Shown here in pieces: positions 7,765 through 16,315 of a stretch of DNA of 29,082 nucleotides. Source of the DNA: Bin80 sp965207565 (GTDB lineage Bacteria; Bacteroidota; Rhodothermia; Rhodothermales; Bin80); assembly GCA_965207565.1 (NCBI GenBank), contig CBDBMQ010000016.1, positions 1 to 29,082 on the forward strand, in the 5' to 3' direction. The first letter of the stretch is position 1. Every line of letters starts with the position of its first letter. The notes under the pieces are model-generated. The model had not been told where the DNA came from. It worked only from the letters and a program-made list of their open reading frames with translations, and ran no database searches. A program made the translations under genes and the position numbers.

Positions 7765-7785
7765 CCCCCAAAACCCCAAAACCCC
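7765..7785 (-). repeat. C-rich track; three G-tracts on the minus strand
   Basis: Plus-strand bases are five C, four A, four C, four A, four C, so the minus strand carries three runs of four or five G split by TTTT. It lies about 120 bases before the lipoprotein start. Three tracts are one short of an intramolecular quadruplex unless a two-G run nearby takes part. Confidence 0.5.
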
Positions 7786-7906
7786 GAAATTATTGAAAAT
7801 TTATCGTATACTTAGGAGCGCCGAAAAGGAGGCCAGGTCAAGTGCTCTTTACAGTCACAAGGCAGGGCTAGCAGGCATTAACTTTAATTAACCAAACCAG
7901 AGACCG

Positions 7907-8971
7907 ATGAAAAACATTAAACTTCCAGTTCTCTCAGCAATCCTACTTTGCTCAGTTGTGCATTTTGGTTGCGATACCGGTTCCGACTTGTTTCTCGAGA
8001 AAGAAGAGAATGAAGAAATGGAATACGAGTATGTGGAAGTGGATTTAGCATTAATGGCCAAACTAGGCCAGATGACCGATACGGATGCTGTTGGAGGAGA
8101 ACCTCAAATAGAGTTTTTCGATGATCAAGAACCGATCAAGCGATTTTGGTCCTACGAGGATTATTACATCTCCGCCGATTTGATCTTTGAAAAATCTCGC
8201 TTAACCGGTGAGCCCATCCTAATCCATCAGTCTCTCCAGCGATATCTTGAGTACAAACAACTCATTCCGCCCGAGGAGTTGGCACTGGTGAATTATGAAG
8301 GGCGCCTTATTATTGGAGATACTCTCTACACTCTTGCGGGCACTTCTTATATGAAGCAACATGTAGATGACCCGGTTGCTGGAGTAATTGATCTTTCCGT
8401 TTTTGATCCTTCCCGGGAAATGAAAGACTATCTCTCGAGACTTTTAGAAGATCAAGGAGTATCGCGATTGACCGATGCGTTGATTTCACACAAATCTGCA
8501 AATCCCTCTTGTGGCAGGCCCAGTGATTTTGGATTCGCTGGTGGAACTAATCCTGCACGATCCGTCAGGTACACTGATATGTGTGCTTGGGATTTTAACT
8601 ATCCGAGTATAAAAGCAAATCCGGGTGATACTGAGTTCACCTCCAATTCTCCAGGGGCTGTCGTGATGTGGAACACATCTTACACAACATGGACAAGAGC
8701 TCGGCGAGGAATTGCGAATACCCGGTTCTTCAAATACAGAAATTCCAATGGTGGGTACTTCTTAGACTATGTGAGTAGCGCCGATCTACCCGCGGGACAA
8801 ACCGTGTCAGTAAGTGTAACAGTAATTACCTCGAGGGGTCGGAGTAGTGGACATGGCACATTATCAACATGGGCTAGCAAAAGGAGAACGGGGGGAAGGG
8901 GTACTAGAAGTACACATTCTGCCTCTTTGGGCGGAGTTTCTGGATTACCAACTTACGAGGCGGTAGACTAG
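7907..8971 (+). CDS. Predicted lipoprotein of unknown function
   Basis: A protein of 354 residues that I do not recognise. It starts MKNIKLPVLSAILLCSVVHF followed by GC, a lipoprotein signal peptide with a loose lipobox (HFGC; family rule L-x-G/A-C), so the mature protein would begin CDTGSDLFL and is probably membrane-anchored. A very acidic segment (EKEENEEMEYEYVEVD, residues 32-47) follows. The middle is globular; DTLYTLAGTSY resembles a beta hairpin. Two cysteines (in NPSCGRP and TDMCAWDF) could form a disulfide bond. The C-terminal third is rich in T, S, G and R (TSRGRSSGHGTLSTWASKRR), suggesting beta strands and flexible loops. It lies 133 bases upstream of the TonB-dependent receptor on the same strand, so it may be part of the same uptake module, but the gap leaves room for a separate promoter. 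Confidence 0.8.
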   Translation: MKNIKLPVLSAILLCSVVHFGCDTGSDLFLEKEENEEMEYEYVEVDLALMAKLGQMTDTDAVGGEPQIEFFDDQEPIKRFWSYEDYYISADLIFEKSRLTGEPILIHQSLQRYLEYKQLIPPEELALVNYEGRLIIGDTLYTLAGTSYMKQHVDDPVAGVIDLSVFDPSREMKDYLSRLLEDQGVSRLTDALISHKSANPSCGRPSDFGFAGGTNPARSVRYTDMCAWDFNYPSIKANPGDTEFTSNSPGAVVMWNTSYTTWTRARRGIANTRFFKYRNSNGGYFLDYVSSADLPAGQTVSVSVTVITSRGRSSGHGTLSTWASKRRTGGRGTRSTHSASLGGVSGLPTYEAVD

Positions 8972-9104
8972 TTACTACTAACAGTATCTGCATAGGCCTT
9001 TGTGTCAAGACAGTAACTGTTTTTGTGGAGATTTTTAGAGATCCCCTCGTGCCGGGCTATTACCGGAAACTCAGTTTGATCTGCCAAGGTGTAGTAATCC
9101 GAGT

Positions 9105-11591
9105 ATGTCTATGTTCAGATGTTTCTCAGCCGTAGTCTATTGTATCCTTCTGGTTTGCTGGTCTCAGGAAACCAATGCCAACCATTTTCTGATCAAAGCA
9201 ACTGCGAGCGAGATATTGATTGACCAGCAACTTGAACAGAATAACGAACAAGACAGATATGTAATTAGTGGATTTGTGGTAGATGTCGAGAGTACTGAAA
9301 GTTTAGTCGGAGCAACCGTTCATGCGCCAGATATAGGCATTGGGACAACGACCAACCGCTATGGGTTTTTTAGCCTCTCAGTTCCTGCGGATTCCGTGCA
9401 TCTTGTCGTCTCCCATGTTGGCTACCTTCCCCTTACGCTGAACCAGACACTGACAGAAGACCTTCGGTTGAACATTGAATTAAACCCTGAGGCCACCAGG
9501 CTTGGTGAGGTGAAAGTCATTGCAGTCGGGGAATCATCAGTGGAAGCCGTTCAGATGAGTCAAATCAAATTGCAGGTCGGAACCATCCGAGCACTCCCTG
9601 TTTTGGCAGGAGAGACAGACGTTTTTAAGACGCTTCAGTTACTCCCTGGGGTCCAGTCGGGCCGAGAAGGGACTTCAGGCTTGTATGTTCGTGGAGGCAG
9701 TCCTGACCAGAATTTGGTCTTGCTAGACGGAGTCACGGTGTACAATCCCAGTCACCTGTATGGTTTCCTCAGTGTATTCAACAGTGATGCGATTAAGGAT
9801 GTGACGTTGATCAAGGGGGGAATCCCAGCCCGTTACGGAGGCCGTTTATCTTCGGTGGTTGATTTGACCATGGAAGAGGGGAATATGAAAGAGTTTGAAG
9901 GAACGGCATCCGTGGGAATTGTCGCTTCAAGTTTCACCTTTCAGGGACCGATCAAAAAGGATAGAGCTTCATTTATTGTCGCCGCAAGGCGAACCTATCT
10001 GGATTTGTTGGTGTACCCTTTCCTTCCTGAAAATCAGAAAGCCGGGTATTACTTTTATGATACTAGCGCAAAGATCAACTACATTACTTCTAGCAAAGAT
10101 CGAGTCTATCTGAGTTTTTATGCTGGACATGATCGTGGGTATCGGCGAGAGGGTCGCAATCAAGAGTTCAGCAACGAACAACGTCGTAAGCGTGAAAATT
10201 TTGGGTGGCGTAACCTGACAGCTACCGCGCGTTGGAATCGAGTATGGGGGGCGCAATTCTTTTCCAACGCATTGCTGGGATATACACGCTATCGGACCGG
10301 AATACGAAATCAAGAAGAGGTCAGGCAACTTGATGATGGCTCTGACATACTGCATTTCTATCGTACTAGGTATGTGTCTGGAATTACTGATATTATCGGT
10401 CAGATGGATTTTGATTGGATACCGAACCCCGCCCATTACATAAGATTCGGCGCGGGAGGCACTGTACACACATACAACACAGGGGTGCTTTCAGAGCGGG
10501 AGTTCGGTGTTGATATTACTCCAGTAGATACGGTGTATCATCCAGATCATCGGATCAGAGCGATTCAGGTACATACTTACGTTGAAGATGAAGTCAAGCT
10601 ATTCTCAAATTTATCCGTGAATGCTGGATTTCGAGCTTCAGGTTTTTTCGTCAAAGACAGGAAATATTACTCTCTTCAGCCCAGATTCAATGTTCGGTGG
10701 AAATTCGCGGCAAATTTGGCCCTCAAGGCATCGTTTGCCGTACTGAAACAGAATTCACATTTGTTGCCCGTTGCGAATGGCCTGTCCCTTCCCTTGGATT
10801 TGTGGGTTCCTGCAACGGATCAAGTACGCCCCCAGAATGCGACTCAAGTGGCCTCTGGCTTTGCATGGAATTCTCCCAGAAAAACATACGAAGTTACGGT
10901 TGAAAGCTTCTACAAATGGATGAATTCCCAGATTGAGTATACAGAAGGTGCTCGAATTTATAATTTATCGGGAGACTCCTGGCAGGATCAGATTGAGAGT
11001 GGAAAAGGCTGGTCGTATGGGGGAGAACTGTTTGTTCGAAAGAGTACTGGACGGGTCACGGGATGGATCGGATATAGTTTGACGAAGGCACGCCGAAAAT
11101 TCCCCGCCCTCAACGGTGGGCGAACCTTTCCTTCCCGGTTTGACCGCTTGCATGATGTGTCGACGGTCGCCATCTGGCATTTAAGCCAGTCCATTGAACT
11201 GTCCGCCGTCTGGGTCTATGGAACTGGCCAAGCGGTCTGGCTACCCGTTGGTCATTTCTATGGATTTCGGCATGATCCAGTTGGAGAAGTGAAGCCTCTT
11301 ACGCAAGACCATTCACGTTTATTACGGGTGTACGGTGATCGAAATTCGGTTCGAATGCGAGCTTATCATCGCCTTGATTTATCCATGAAAATGAACCGAA
11401 CTCGACGGTGGGCCCATCGCACGTTCTCGTTTGGAGTCTATAATGCATACAGCAGACAGAATCCTTTCCTTTTGCAAACGAAGAAAGTACGCGAACGCGA
11501 TGAAGTGGGAGATGACTTGAATTATCTGGTATTTGAGCAAGTCAGCGCGTTCCCGGTCATCCCTTTCGTAAACTACAGACTTGAATTTTAA
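9105..11591 (+). CDS. TonB-dependent outer-membrane receptor with carboxypeptidase-like domain
   Basis: An 828-residue receptor expected in the outer membrane, importing an unknown ligand with energy from TonB. Residues 1-26 form a signal peptide (FSAVVYCILLVCW). Residues about 47-135 are a carboxypeptidase-D-like regulatory domain (YVISGFVVDVESTESLVGAT, NRYGFFSLSVP, VSHVGYLPL), the usual N-terminal extension in Bacteroidota receptors. The plug follows: LQLLPGVQSGREGTSGLYVR then GGSPDQNLVLLDGVTVYNP, and KGGIPARYGGRLSSVVDL. The rest is a beta barrel ending in aromatic F (NYRLEF). Next to it, ten bases on, is a DUF4249 lipoprotein; this pairing is common and the lipoprotein is thought to act with the receptor. 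It is not a full SusC: it lacks the SusD partner. A start at 9111 is also possible. The ligand cannot be read from the sequence. Confidence 0.92.
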   Translation: MSMFRCFSAVVYCILLVCWSQETNANHFLIKATASEILIDQQLEQNNEQDRYVISGFVVDVESTESLVGATVHAPDIGIGTTTNRYGFFSLSVPADSVHLVVSHVGYLPLTLNQTLTEDLRLNIELNPEATRLGEVKVIAVGESSVEAVQMSQIKLQVGTIRALPVLAGETDVFKTLQLLPGVQSGREGTSGLYVRGGSPDQNLVLLDGVTVYNPSHLYGFLSVFNSDAIKDVTLIKGGIPARYGGRLSSVVDLTMEEGNMKEFEGTASVGIVASSFTFQGPIKKDRASFIVAARRTYLDLLVYPFLPENQKAGYYFYDTSAKINYITSSKDRVYLSFYAGHDRGYRREGRNQEFSNEQRRKRENFGWRNLTATARWNRVWGAQFFSNALLGYTRYRTGIRNQEEVRQLDDGSDILHFYRTRYVSGITDIIGQMDFDWIPNPAHYIRFGAGGTVHTYNTGVLSEREFGVDITPVDTVYHPDHRIRAIQVHTYVEDEVKLFSNLSVNAGFRASGFFVKDRKYYSLQPRFNVRWKFAANLALKASFAVLKQNSHLLPVANGLSLPLDLWVPATDQVRPQNATQVASGFAWNSPRKTYEVTVESFYKWMNSQIEYTEGARIYNLSGDSWQDQIESGKGWSYGGELFVRKSTGRVTGWIGYSLTKARRKFPALNGGRTFPSRFDRLHDVSTVAIWHLSQSIELSAVWVYGTGQAVWLPVGHFYGFRHDPVGEVKPLTQDHSRLLRVYGDRNSVRMRAYHRLDLSMKMNRTRRWAHRTFSFGVYNAYSRQNPFLLQTKKVRERDEVGDDLNYLVFEQVSAFPVIPFVNYRLEF

Positions 11592-11601
11592 GAATTCATT
11601 G

Positions 11602-12540
11602 ATGAAATCTCCATTGCCTCTGCTGATTCTGCTTTATTTGGGTTGCGAGACGATCGTTGAAGTGTCCCCCCCTGAATACGACTCAGAGCCGGTAGCTACA
11701 AGTTTCTTTTCCCCAGACAGTACATGGTCCGTCACAATGCATAGAAGTCTGGGCTCCACCGTAAAGCAAGATGCAACACGCGAATACATTTCAGATGCAT
11801 CAGTGAGGATCATGGATGGTTCCAGTACGGTTGATATCTTGAGTCACCAGGGAAATGGAAGATACGTATCTAGTACAGGTGAATTACCTTCGTACGGAAT
11901 CCAGTATACACTTCAAGTGGATTTTCCAAGCAAAGCCAGTATTCAAGCCACTTCTGCAGCTCCTTCTCCGGTCGTAATATCCGATTATTCAATTGAATAT
12001 CTCGCACCTGAATTCGATATAATTCCCGTAAGCAGATATCAACTCAGAATCGTTTTTTCAGACATGCCGGGTATAAATTATTATAGAATAGGGGTTTACC
12101 GTCGTGAGCGGAACGGGTACAGATCTGGTGATACAGATCCTGACAGTGCATATAGAAGAATATCGTTTGATGGCTTAACTCCTGGATGGTCCTGCGGCTA
12201 TTTCACCGATGTTGCTGATCCGATTGAAGGAGGAGGGGGTAGTGGTCTATTATGTGAAGAATTTGTTGTGACAGACAGACTATTTGATGGGAAGAATTAC
12301 TCGTGGAGTGGGACCACCCTTAACGTGCCAGACGAGATTGGAAGAAAAGAATTACGGCTCGTTATCTCGTCTCTCAGCGAAGATTACTACAAGTATCTTC
12401 ACTCATTGGAACGCAATTTCTTCCACGATCCATTGACAGAAGAGCCATTTCCAGTGTACTCCAATGTGATCGGAGGTTTGGGTGTTTTTGCAGGATACAC
12501 AAACACGAATCTTATTCTACCCATGCCCAGCGAAAATTGA
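11602..12540 (+). CDS. DUF4249 family lipoprotein
   Basis: A 312-residue lipoprotein beginning MKSPLPLLILLYLGC, with a lipobox LYLGC, then ETIVEVSPPEYDSEPVATSF. The pattern of an early PE(Y)-E-x-V-x-T-F/S-F strand, a segment of the type SDASVRIMDGSSTVDIL and a later Y.L.V.FPSKASIQATSAAPSP (the Y-x-L-x-V .. A.T..P motif) identifies DUF4249. Members are anchored lipoproteins nearly always encoded after a TonB-dependent receptor with a carboxypeptidase-like domain, as here; they probably assist ligand capture or receptor closure. ATG at 11602, ten bases after the receptor stop, is chosen over the in-frame TTG at 11581, which overlaps the receptor and puts charged residues in front of the signal. 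Operon with the receptor is very likely. Confidence 0.88.
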   Translation: MKSPLPLLILLYLGCETIVEVSPPEYDSEPVATSFFSPDSTWSVTMHRSLGSTVKQDATREYISDASVRIMDGSSTVDILSHQGNGRYVSSTGELPSYGIQYTLQVDFPSKASIQATSAAPSPVVISDYSIEYLAPEFDIIPVSRYQLRIVFSDMPGINYYRIGVYRRERNGYRSGDTDPDSAYRRISFDGLTPGWSCGYFTDVADPIEGGGGSGLLCEEFVVTDRLFDGKNYSWSGTTLNVPDEIGRKELRLVISSLSEDYYKYLHSLERNFFHDPLTEEPFPVYSNVIGGLGVFAGYTNTNLILPMPSEN

Positions 12541-12547
12541 AGTCTAT

Positions 12548-12581
12548 CAGGGTTTTTGTTGAATAATCACACCAAACCCTG
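12548..12581. other. Inverted repeat after the DUF4249 gene
   Basis: The octamer cagggttt (12548-12555) is perfectly complementary to aaaccctg (12574-12581) across 18 bases. It lies eight bases after the stop of the DUF4249 gene. It may end the uptake-operon transcript, but no T run follows, or it may belong to the left side of the neighbouring transposon. Confidence 0.35.
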
Positions 12582-12661
12582 TGGTGGCGGCTGGTGAATC
12601 CAGCGGGGCAGCGGGCTAGGCCTGCCCTGTACGTTTAAGATGGACTTAACAATGGCTTTCC

Positions 12662-12681
12662 TATTGCTTAGTTTAGCAATA
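12662..12681 (+). promoter_or_regulatory. Hairpin covering the start codon of the DruA-transposase gene
   Basis: The heptamer tattgct (12662-12668) pairs perfectly with agcaata (12675-12681) over a six-base loop (tagttt). The last base of the stem is the A of the ATG start. In mRNA this would bury the ribosome landing zone. In IS50 and IS10 similar structures silence transposase made from outside transcripts; the same role here is an inference. Confidence 0.45.
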
Positions 12682-14375
12682 TGCAAGCACAATCCGCGGT
12701 ACTTACAGTACTGCGTAATGCTCTTCCGGCATTGTCGACAACGGTGGCGTCACATCAAGACAAGAGTCGTCGATCTTTGGGGCGAATTGTGTGTGCGCAG
12801 TTCAATTTCGTGAATGCTCAGGGAGGCCATCGGCTTTCGGGTTGCATGAAGGCATTAGTGTTACTGGAATCGGAGGGGCACTTTTCTCTACCGAAGCCAC
12901 AAACCGCGTCGTTTGTCTGCGGTCCCCGTCTGTTGGATGAACCGGTTCCGAAGGCGTTGGATGTCCCCACGGATGTCCGTGAGATCAAGGATTTGGAGAT
13001 TATTTTGGTCACCGATTCGGGGGATCGAGCGATCTGGAATACACTTCTGGATGCGGAGCATCCACAGGGGAGCACCACCTTTGCGGGCGCGCAGCAGCGC
13101 TACCTGATTCGGAGTGCGCACGGTGAACTGGGGGTGGTCGGTTTTTCTGCTGCGGCGTTGTATCTCAAGGCTCGGGATCAATGGATGGCGTGGGATCATC
13201 CAAAGCGCGCGGAGAATTTGAACCGTGTGGTGAACCTGAGTCGTTTTCTGATTCGATCAGACGTGTTCTGCAAGAACCTGGCGAGCCACGCGTTGGGACG
13301 AGTGCGGCGGCGCTTGCCCTCCGATTTTATGGCAACGTATGGGTATTCCCCCTATGTGATAGAGACCTTTGTGGAACCCGATCAGGAGGGGACTTGTTTT
13401 CGAGCGGCGGGGTTCCGATATTTGGGACTCACGCAGGGGCGGGGCCGCCATGCACCCTCGAAGACACGCACGCGCCCGCAGAAAAAAGTATTTGCCTATG
13501 AACTGGATCCAAACTGGCGCACGCACTTGGCCGTGCCGTATGTGGAATTGCGCCCTCGGCTGGAGGTGGGCGCAGGTCTGGACAGCGATCGGTGGGCGGA
13601 ACAGGAGTTTGGTGGTGCGGATCTCGGGGATCGGCGTCTCAATGTGCGTTTGGTAAAAAACGCGGAGTTAGCGGCAAAGACGATGGGCAATCCTGTCACC
13701 ACAACCCCCGAGCGAAATATGAAGGACGTTCGGGCCTACTGGCGTTTTTGGGAGAGGGCCAACGAACGTGGGATCACCCCGGCACGGATTCTGTTCCCGC
13801 ATCGCCAGCGGACGATTGAGCGAATGCGAACCCAGGAGACGGTTTTGTGTGTTCAGGACGGAACCAAGATCTCATACAGTACGCGTTCGGACACCGAGGG
13901 ATTGGATATCATTGGACAGAACCAGACCTCTGCGAAAGCCCGCGGGGTGTGTCTGCATGCAACGATCGCCCTGAATGACGAGGGATTACCGTTGGGGGTG
14001 TTGCGATGTGCCTATGGGACAGAGAACCCAAAACCCCAAAGTTGGCTACACGGTCTGTCTGACATTGACGAGGCAGCCGAGACGCTGCCACGCAAGACGA
14101 AGGTGGTTTGTGTGATGGATCGGGAAGCGGATGCGTTCGAGATTTTGTCGGCGCATCGGACGCTGAAGCGGACGCATCTATTGGTTCGGGCCAAGCACGA
14201 CCGGAAGCTGAATACAGACGAGGGGCGATTATTTAAGGCGATGCGAAAGGGGTCGCCTGCGGATGTGATGGAGTTGTCGGTGGAGCAGTTGAGTCGTCGG
14301 ATGAAGTCGGGCGGGTCACTCATAAAGGTCGTCTGGCACGAAATGCCCGGATGGAGTTGCGGTATTGCAAAGTGA
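12681..14375 (+). pseudogene. DruA (DUF4338) domain fused to the first part of an IS4/Tn5-type transposase
   Basis: Residues 1 to about 300 match the DUF4338/DruA family: a first helical part (FNFVNAQGGHRLSG), WNTLLDAEHPQG in place of the usual YHYLG motif, GAQQRYLIRSAHGELGVVGF, LYLKARDQWMAWD, NLNRVVNLSRFLI, NLASHALGRVRRRLPSDF, YVIETFVEPDQEGTCFRAAG and LGLTQGRGR. From about residue 305 it is Tn5-like: the DNA-binding motif WAEQEFGGADLGDRRLNVRL, first catalytic Asp in VLCVQDGTKISYS, second in VCVMDREADAFEIL. A one-base loss near 14310-14325 leads to a false end WSCGIAK at 14375; the true reading continues in frame 2 as HKGRLARNARMELRY. DruA is one protein of the Druantia anti-phage system; its role in a transposase is unknown, perhaps DNA binding. 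No druE or other Druantia gene is present, so this is a transposon and not a defence operon. Confidence 0.8.
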
Positions 14376-14968
14376 CTCTACCTCCGACCGGGGACCGTAC
14401 GCAAGCCCCCATGAAGGTCTGGGGAATTCATCTGCGTGAACTCAATCCGCCGGAAAATGCAACGCGGATTGAATGGTATCTGTTGACCACGCAACCCATC
14501 ACAAGCCCGGAGCAGGCGAAGCAGATGGTAGAATATTACCAGTTACGCTGGCGTGTGGAAGACACCTTCCGGGTGCTCAAGAGTGGCTGCAAGGTGGAGA
14601 AGTTGCGGATGCAGAAGGCGGGCTCTTTGCACCGGGCGATCACCCTGCACATAGTCACGGCGTGGCGAATCATGTTGATGACGCTTTTGGGGCGTGTGGA
14701 CGCGGACTTGGACATGGACGTATTCTTTCGAGAGTCCGAGTTAGAGATGATGAAGGTCTACGCCCGTAGCTATGGCCTTGCGGTCCCCACCAGCCTGCCC
14801 TCGGCCATCTTACTGGTGGCCATGATGGGCGGCTACATGAATCGCAAACACGATCCACCGCCCGGGCACACCATCATGTGGCGCGGCTATGCAAACCTTC
14901 AAATGCGTGCCATCGCCTATGAGGAGTTGGGGGGCTTCTTTGACTTGGTGGAGCGTCCGCCTCCATAG
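14351..14968 (+). pseudogene. C-terminal part of the IS4/Tn5-type transposase (third catalytic residue)
   Basis: This frame carries the end of the transposase begun at 12681. Open reading in phase starts at about 14318, upstream of the listed ATG. It contains the Y(2)R(3)E(6)K signature of IS4 enzymes: YYQLRWRVEDTFRVLKSG, whose Glu is the third catalytic residue. Then comes VEKLRMQKAGSLHRAITLH and a helical end (HIVTAWRIMLMTLLGR). Putting back one base near 14315 gives one protein of about 762 residues with all three acidic residues. No classic slippery heptamer (A6G type) is seen at the join, so programmed frameshifting is less likely than mutation. The stop is TAG at 14966-14968. Confidence 0.8.
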
Positions 14969-15734
14969 CAGCCAATGTGCTCCATTGCTCCCTCCTGATC
15001 TGCTGTTCCCTCCTTGAGCGCCCGAAAGCTTCATACCCTTGCTGTGTGCAGGCTACAGAAGAATGTCGTGTCTGCGAGATCTCGCTTGTTCCAGAACGCG
15101 AAAAACACGGAAAATCGCAGTACCAGACGGTCAACTTCAGAGAAATACGCGAAATCTGTCGTACCTTGTCGGACAAGAACTCAGGAAAATTCGCCTACAT
15201 AAACCGAAGAACTCCCATTGTCCAGTCTTTTTTCTGAGTACAAGGCAGTCCTAGCCCCTTTGTACTCATCGTTTTTAGCCCTCGGGCGCTCTCTCTCAAT
15301 ATACCACTTCTACGCAGAAGTCGGGATAAAATTGAAGTTAAGTATATAACTGCCAAATTCTTGAGGAGCGCAGTACGGCCGTCCAAGATGGCAGCGAGAT
15401 GATCATTAAGGTAAACTGTCGCAAAGATGCTAGTGGTATACTCAGGCCCGTTCGGCTTGACTTGGCTTGGCAGTAACTCTGGAAATTACGGAGAATATGG
15501 TGTTCCCAATTCCAATCTATGAGCAAGTCCGCGAGCGACTTTCTGTGCGTACTCGGACTCCCGTGGATGTAAGATGATTGTGGTGGCACGGAAAGTAAGC
15601 GGCCCGCGGATGTATAGCTATAACGTCTATCATATCGAAAATGGTGACTTCATGGAGGGTGATCTGTTCATAACTTTATGTAGGTGTAGAAACGCCAATT
15701 GAGCATTTTTTTGAAGATGATGGGTGTACGGATC
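14969..15734. other. Gene-poor stretch between the transposon and pnuC
   Basis: No supportable gene in 766 bases. Short coding-like pieces occur on the plus strand: EMIIKVNCRKDASGILRP near 15396, MVFPIPIYEQVRERLS near 15498, and an ATGA-linked frame reading MIVVARKVSGPRMYSYNVYH from 15574. The last has a +1-phase continuation (PIEHFFEDDGCTDLRSLRED) into the pnuC tail. They look like debris of one or more genes, but no family could be named. The right end of the DruA transposon may lie in the first part. Confidence 0.4.
15236..15276 (+). terminator. Candidate terminator downstream of the DruA transposon
   Basis: The octamer gagtacaa (15236-15243) pairs perfectly with ttgtactc (15260-15267) over 16 bases. 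It is followed by atc and then g plus five T, giving a weak U tract on the plus strand. Confidence 0.4.
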
Positions 15735-16307
15735 TCAGATCGCTTCGTGAAGATGATTGCGGTAAGAATTACGCCATGCGATAAATCCTGCAGTTGCTAA
15801 TCCTAAGTACAACAGGTACAAGAGAAGCGTGAGATAGAGCCCGGTTGCAAGGTACAGCCCAACATAGATCGCGTCGGTGACGATCCAGACCATCCAGCTT
15901 TCAAGGATTTTCCGCGCCGCCATCCAACAGGCAATCACACTCAGTGTGGTGGTAAGACCTTCAAGGATCGGATAGTCGGATGCGGTAATGTAGTTGAGGG
16001 CCAGGGCAAGTCCTGTAGTCCCCACTAGCGTGAGCAGAAGCAGTATTAGCCCCGTCATTTGGTGAAGTCGGGTCACGAGCAGAGGACCACCTCCCGGGCC
16101 ACCGGTTAACCAGGACCTCCATCCATAGACCGATATTCCAATGAAGAGCCCCTGTAGGAGCATCGTGGTATAGAGCCGTGCCTCAAAGAACACAATTCCA
16201 AAAAGGATGCTGCTGATGATAGCAGTCGGCCATGTCCAGATATTTTGCCGAACATTCAGCCATACGCACAGGACGCCTGTCAGGACAGCGATACTCTCAA
16301 GTAGCAT
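15735..16307 (-). CDS. pnuC: PnuC-family vitamin (nicotinamide riboside-type) transporter
   Basis: A 190-residue inner-membrane protein with about seven hydrophobic helices. The family mark WTWPTAIISSILFG (W-P-x5-S) sits near residue 25, then FFEARLYTTMLLQ, ISVYGWRSW, and W..TDAIYVGLYLATGLYLT, the substrate-channel helices of PnuC proteins. They let a vitamin (nicotinamide riboside; thiamine or riboflavin in some branches) move by facilitated diffusion and rely on a kinase to trap it. No TPP riboswitch is seen before it, and no nadR or thiamine gene adjoins. nadC stands in the same gene run, which favours an NAD precursor only weakly. ATG at 16307 is eight bases after the FG-GAP gene stop, so it is the last gene of a probable operon. 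Its last codons share a 19-base identity with 396-414. Confidence 0.88.
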   Translation of the reverse strand: MLLESIAVLTGVLCVWLNVRQNIWTWPTAIISSILFGIVFFEARLYTTMLLQGLFIGISVYGWRSWLTGGPGGGPLLVTRLHQMTGLILLLLTLVGTTGLALALNYITASDYPILEGLTTTLSVIACWMAARKILESWMVWIVTDAIYVGLYLATGLYLTLLLYLLYLGLATAGFIAWRNSYRNHLHEAI

Positions 16308-16315
16308 ATCCGGGT

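Larger units (their letters stand above)
12681..14968 (+). mobile_element. IS4/Tn5-like element with DruA-domain transposase; ends not located
   Basis: The coding part spans 12681-14968. I searched 12541-12680 and 14969-15240 by eye for matching inverted ends and for a target duplication and found none that I trust, so the outer limits are unknown and the ends may be eroded. The transposase is split by one frameshift. Confidence 0.6.

Noticed and set aside
7765..7785. Telomere-like repeat (CCCCAAAA) as a sign of contamination or a chromosome end
   Set aside because: Only two and a half units, inside bacterial sequence with genes on both sides; better described as a G-rich track.
7791..7814. 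Sigma-70-like promoter (ttgaaa and tatact) before the lipoprotein gene
   Set aside because: The two boxes are only eight bases apart, and this type of organism normally uses a different consensus.
12681..14968. A Druantia anti-phage defence operon
   Set aside because: Only the DruA-like domain is present, joined to a transposase; no druE helicase or other Druantia gene lies on either side.
12541..15240. Terminal inverted repeats for the DruA-type transposon
   Set aside because: Comparison by eye of both flanks gave no convincing match, and no target duplication was found.
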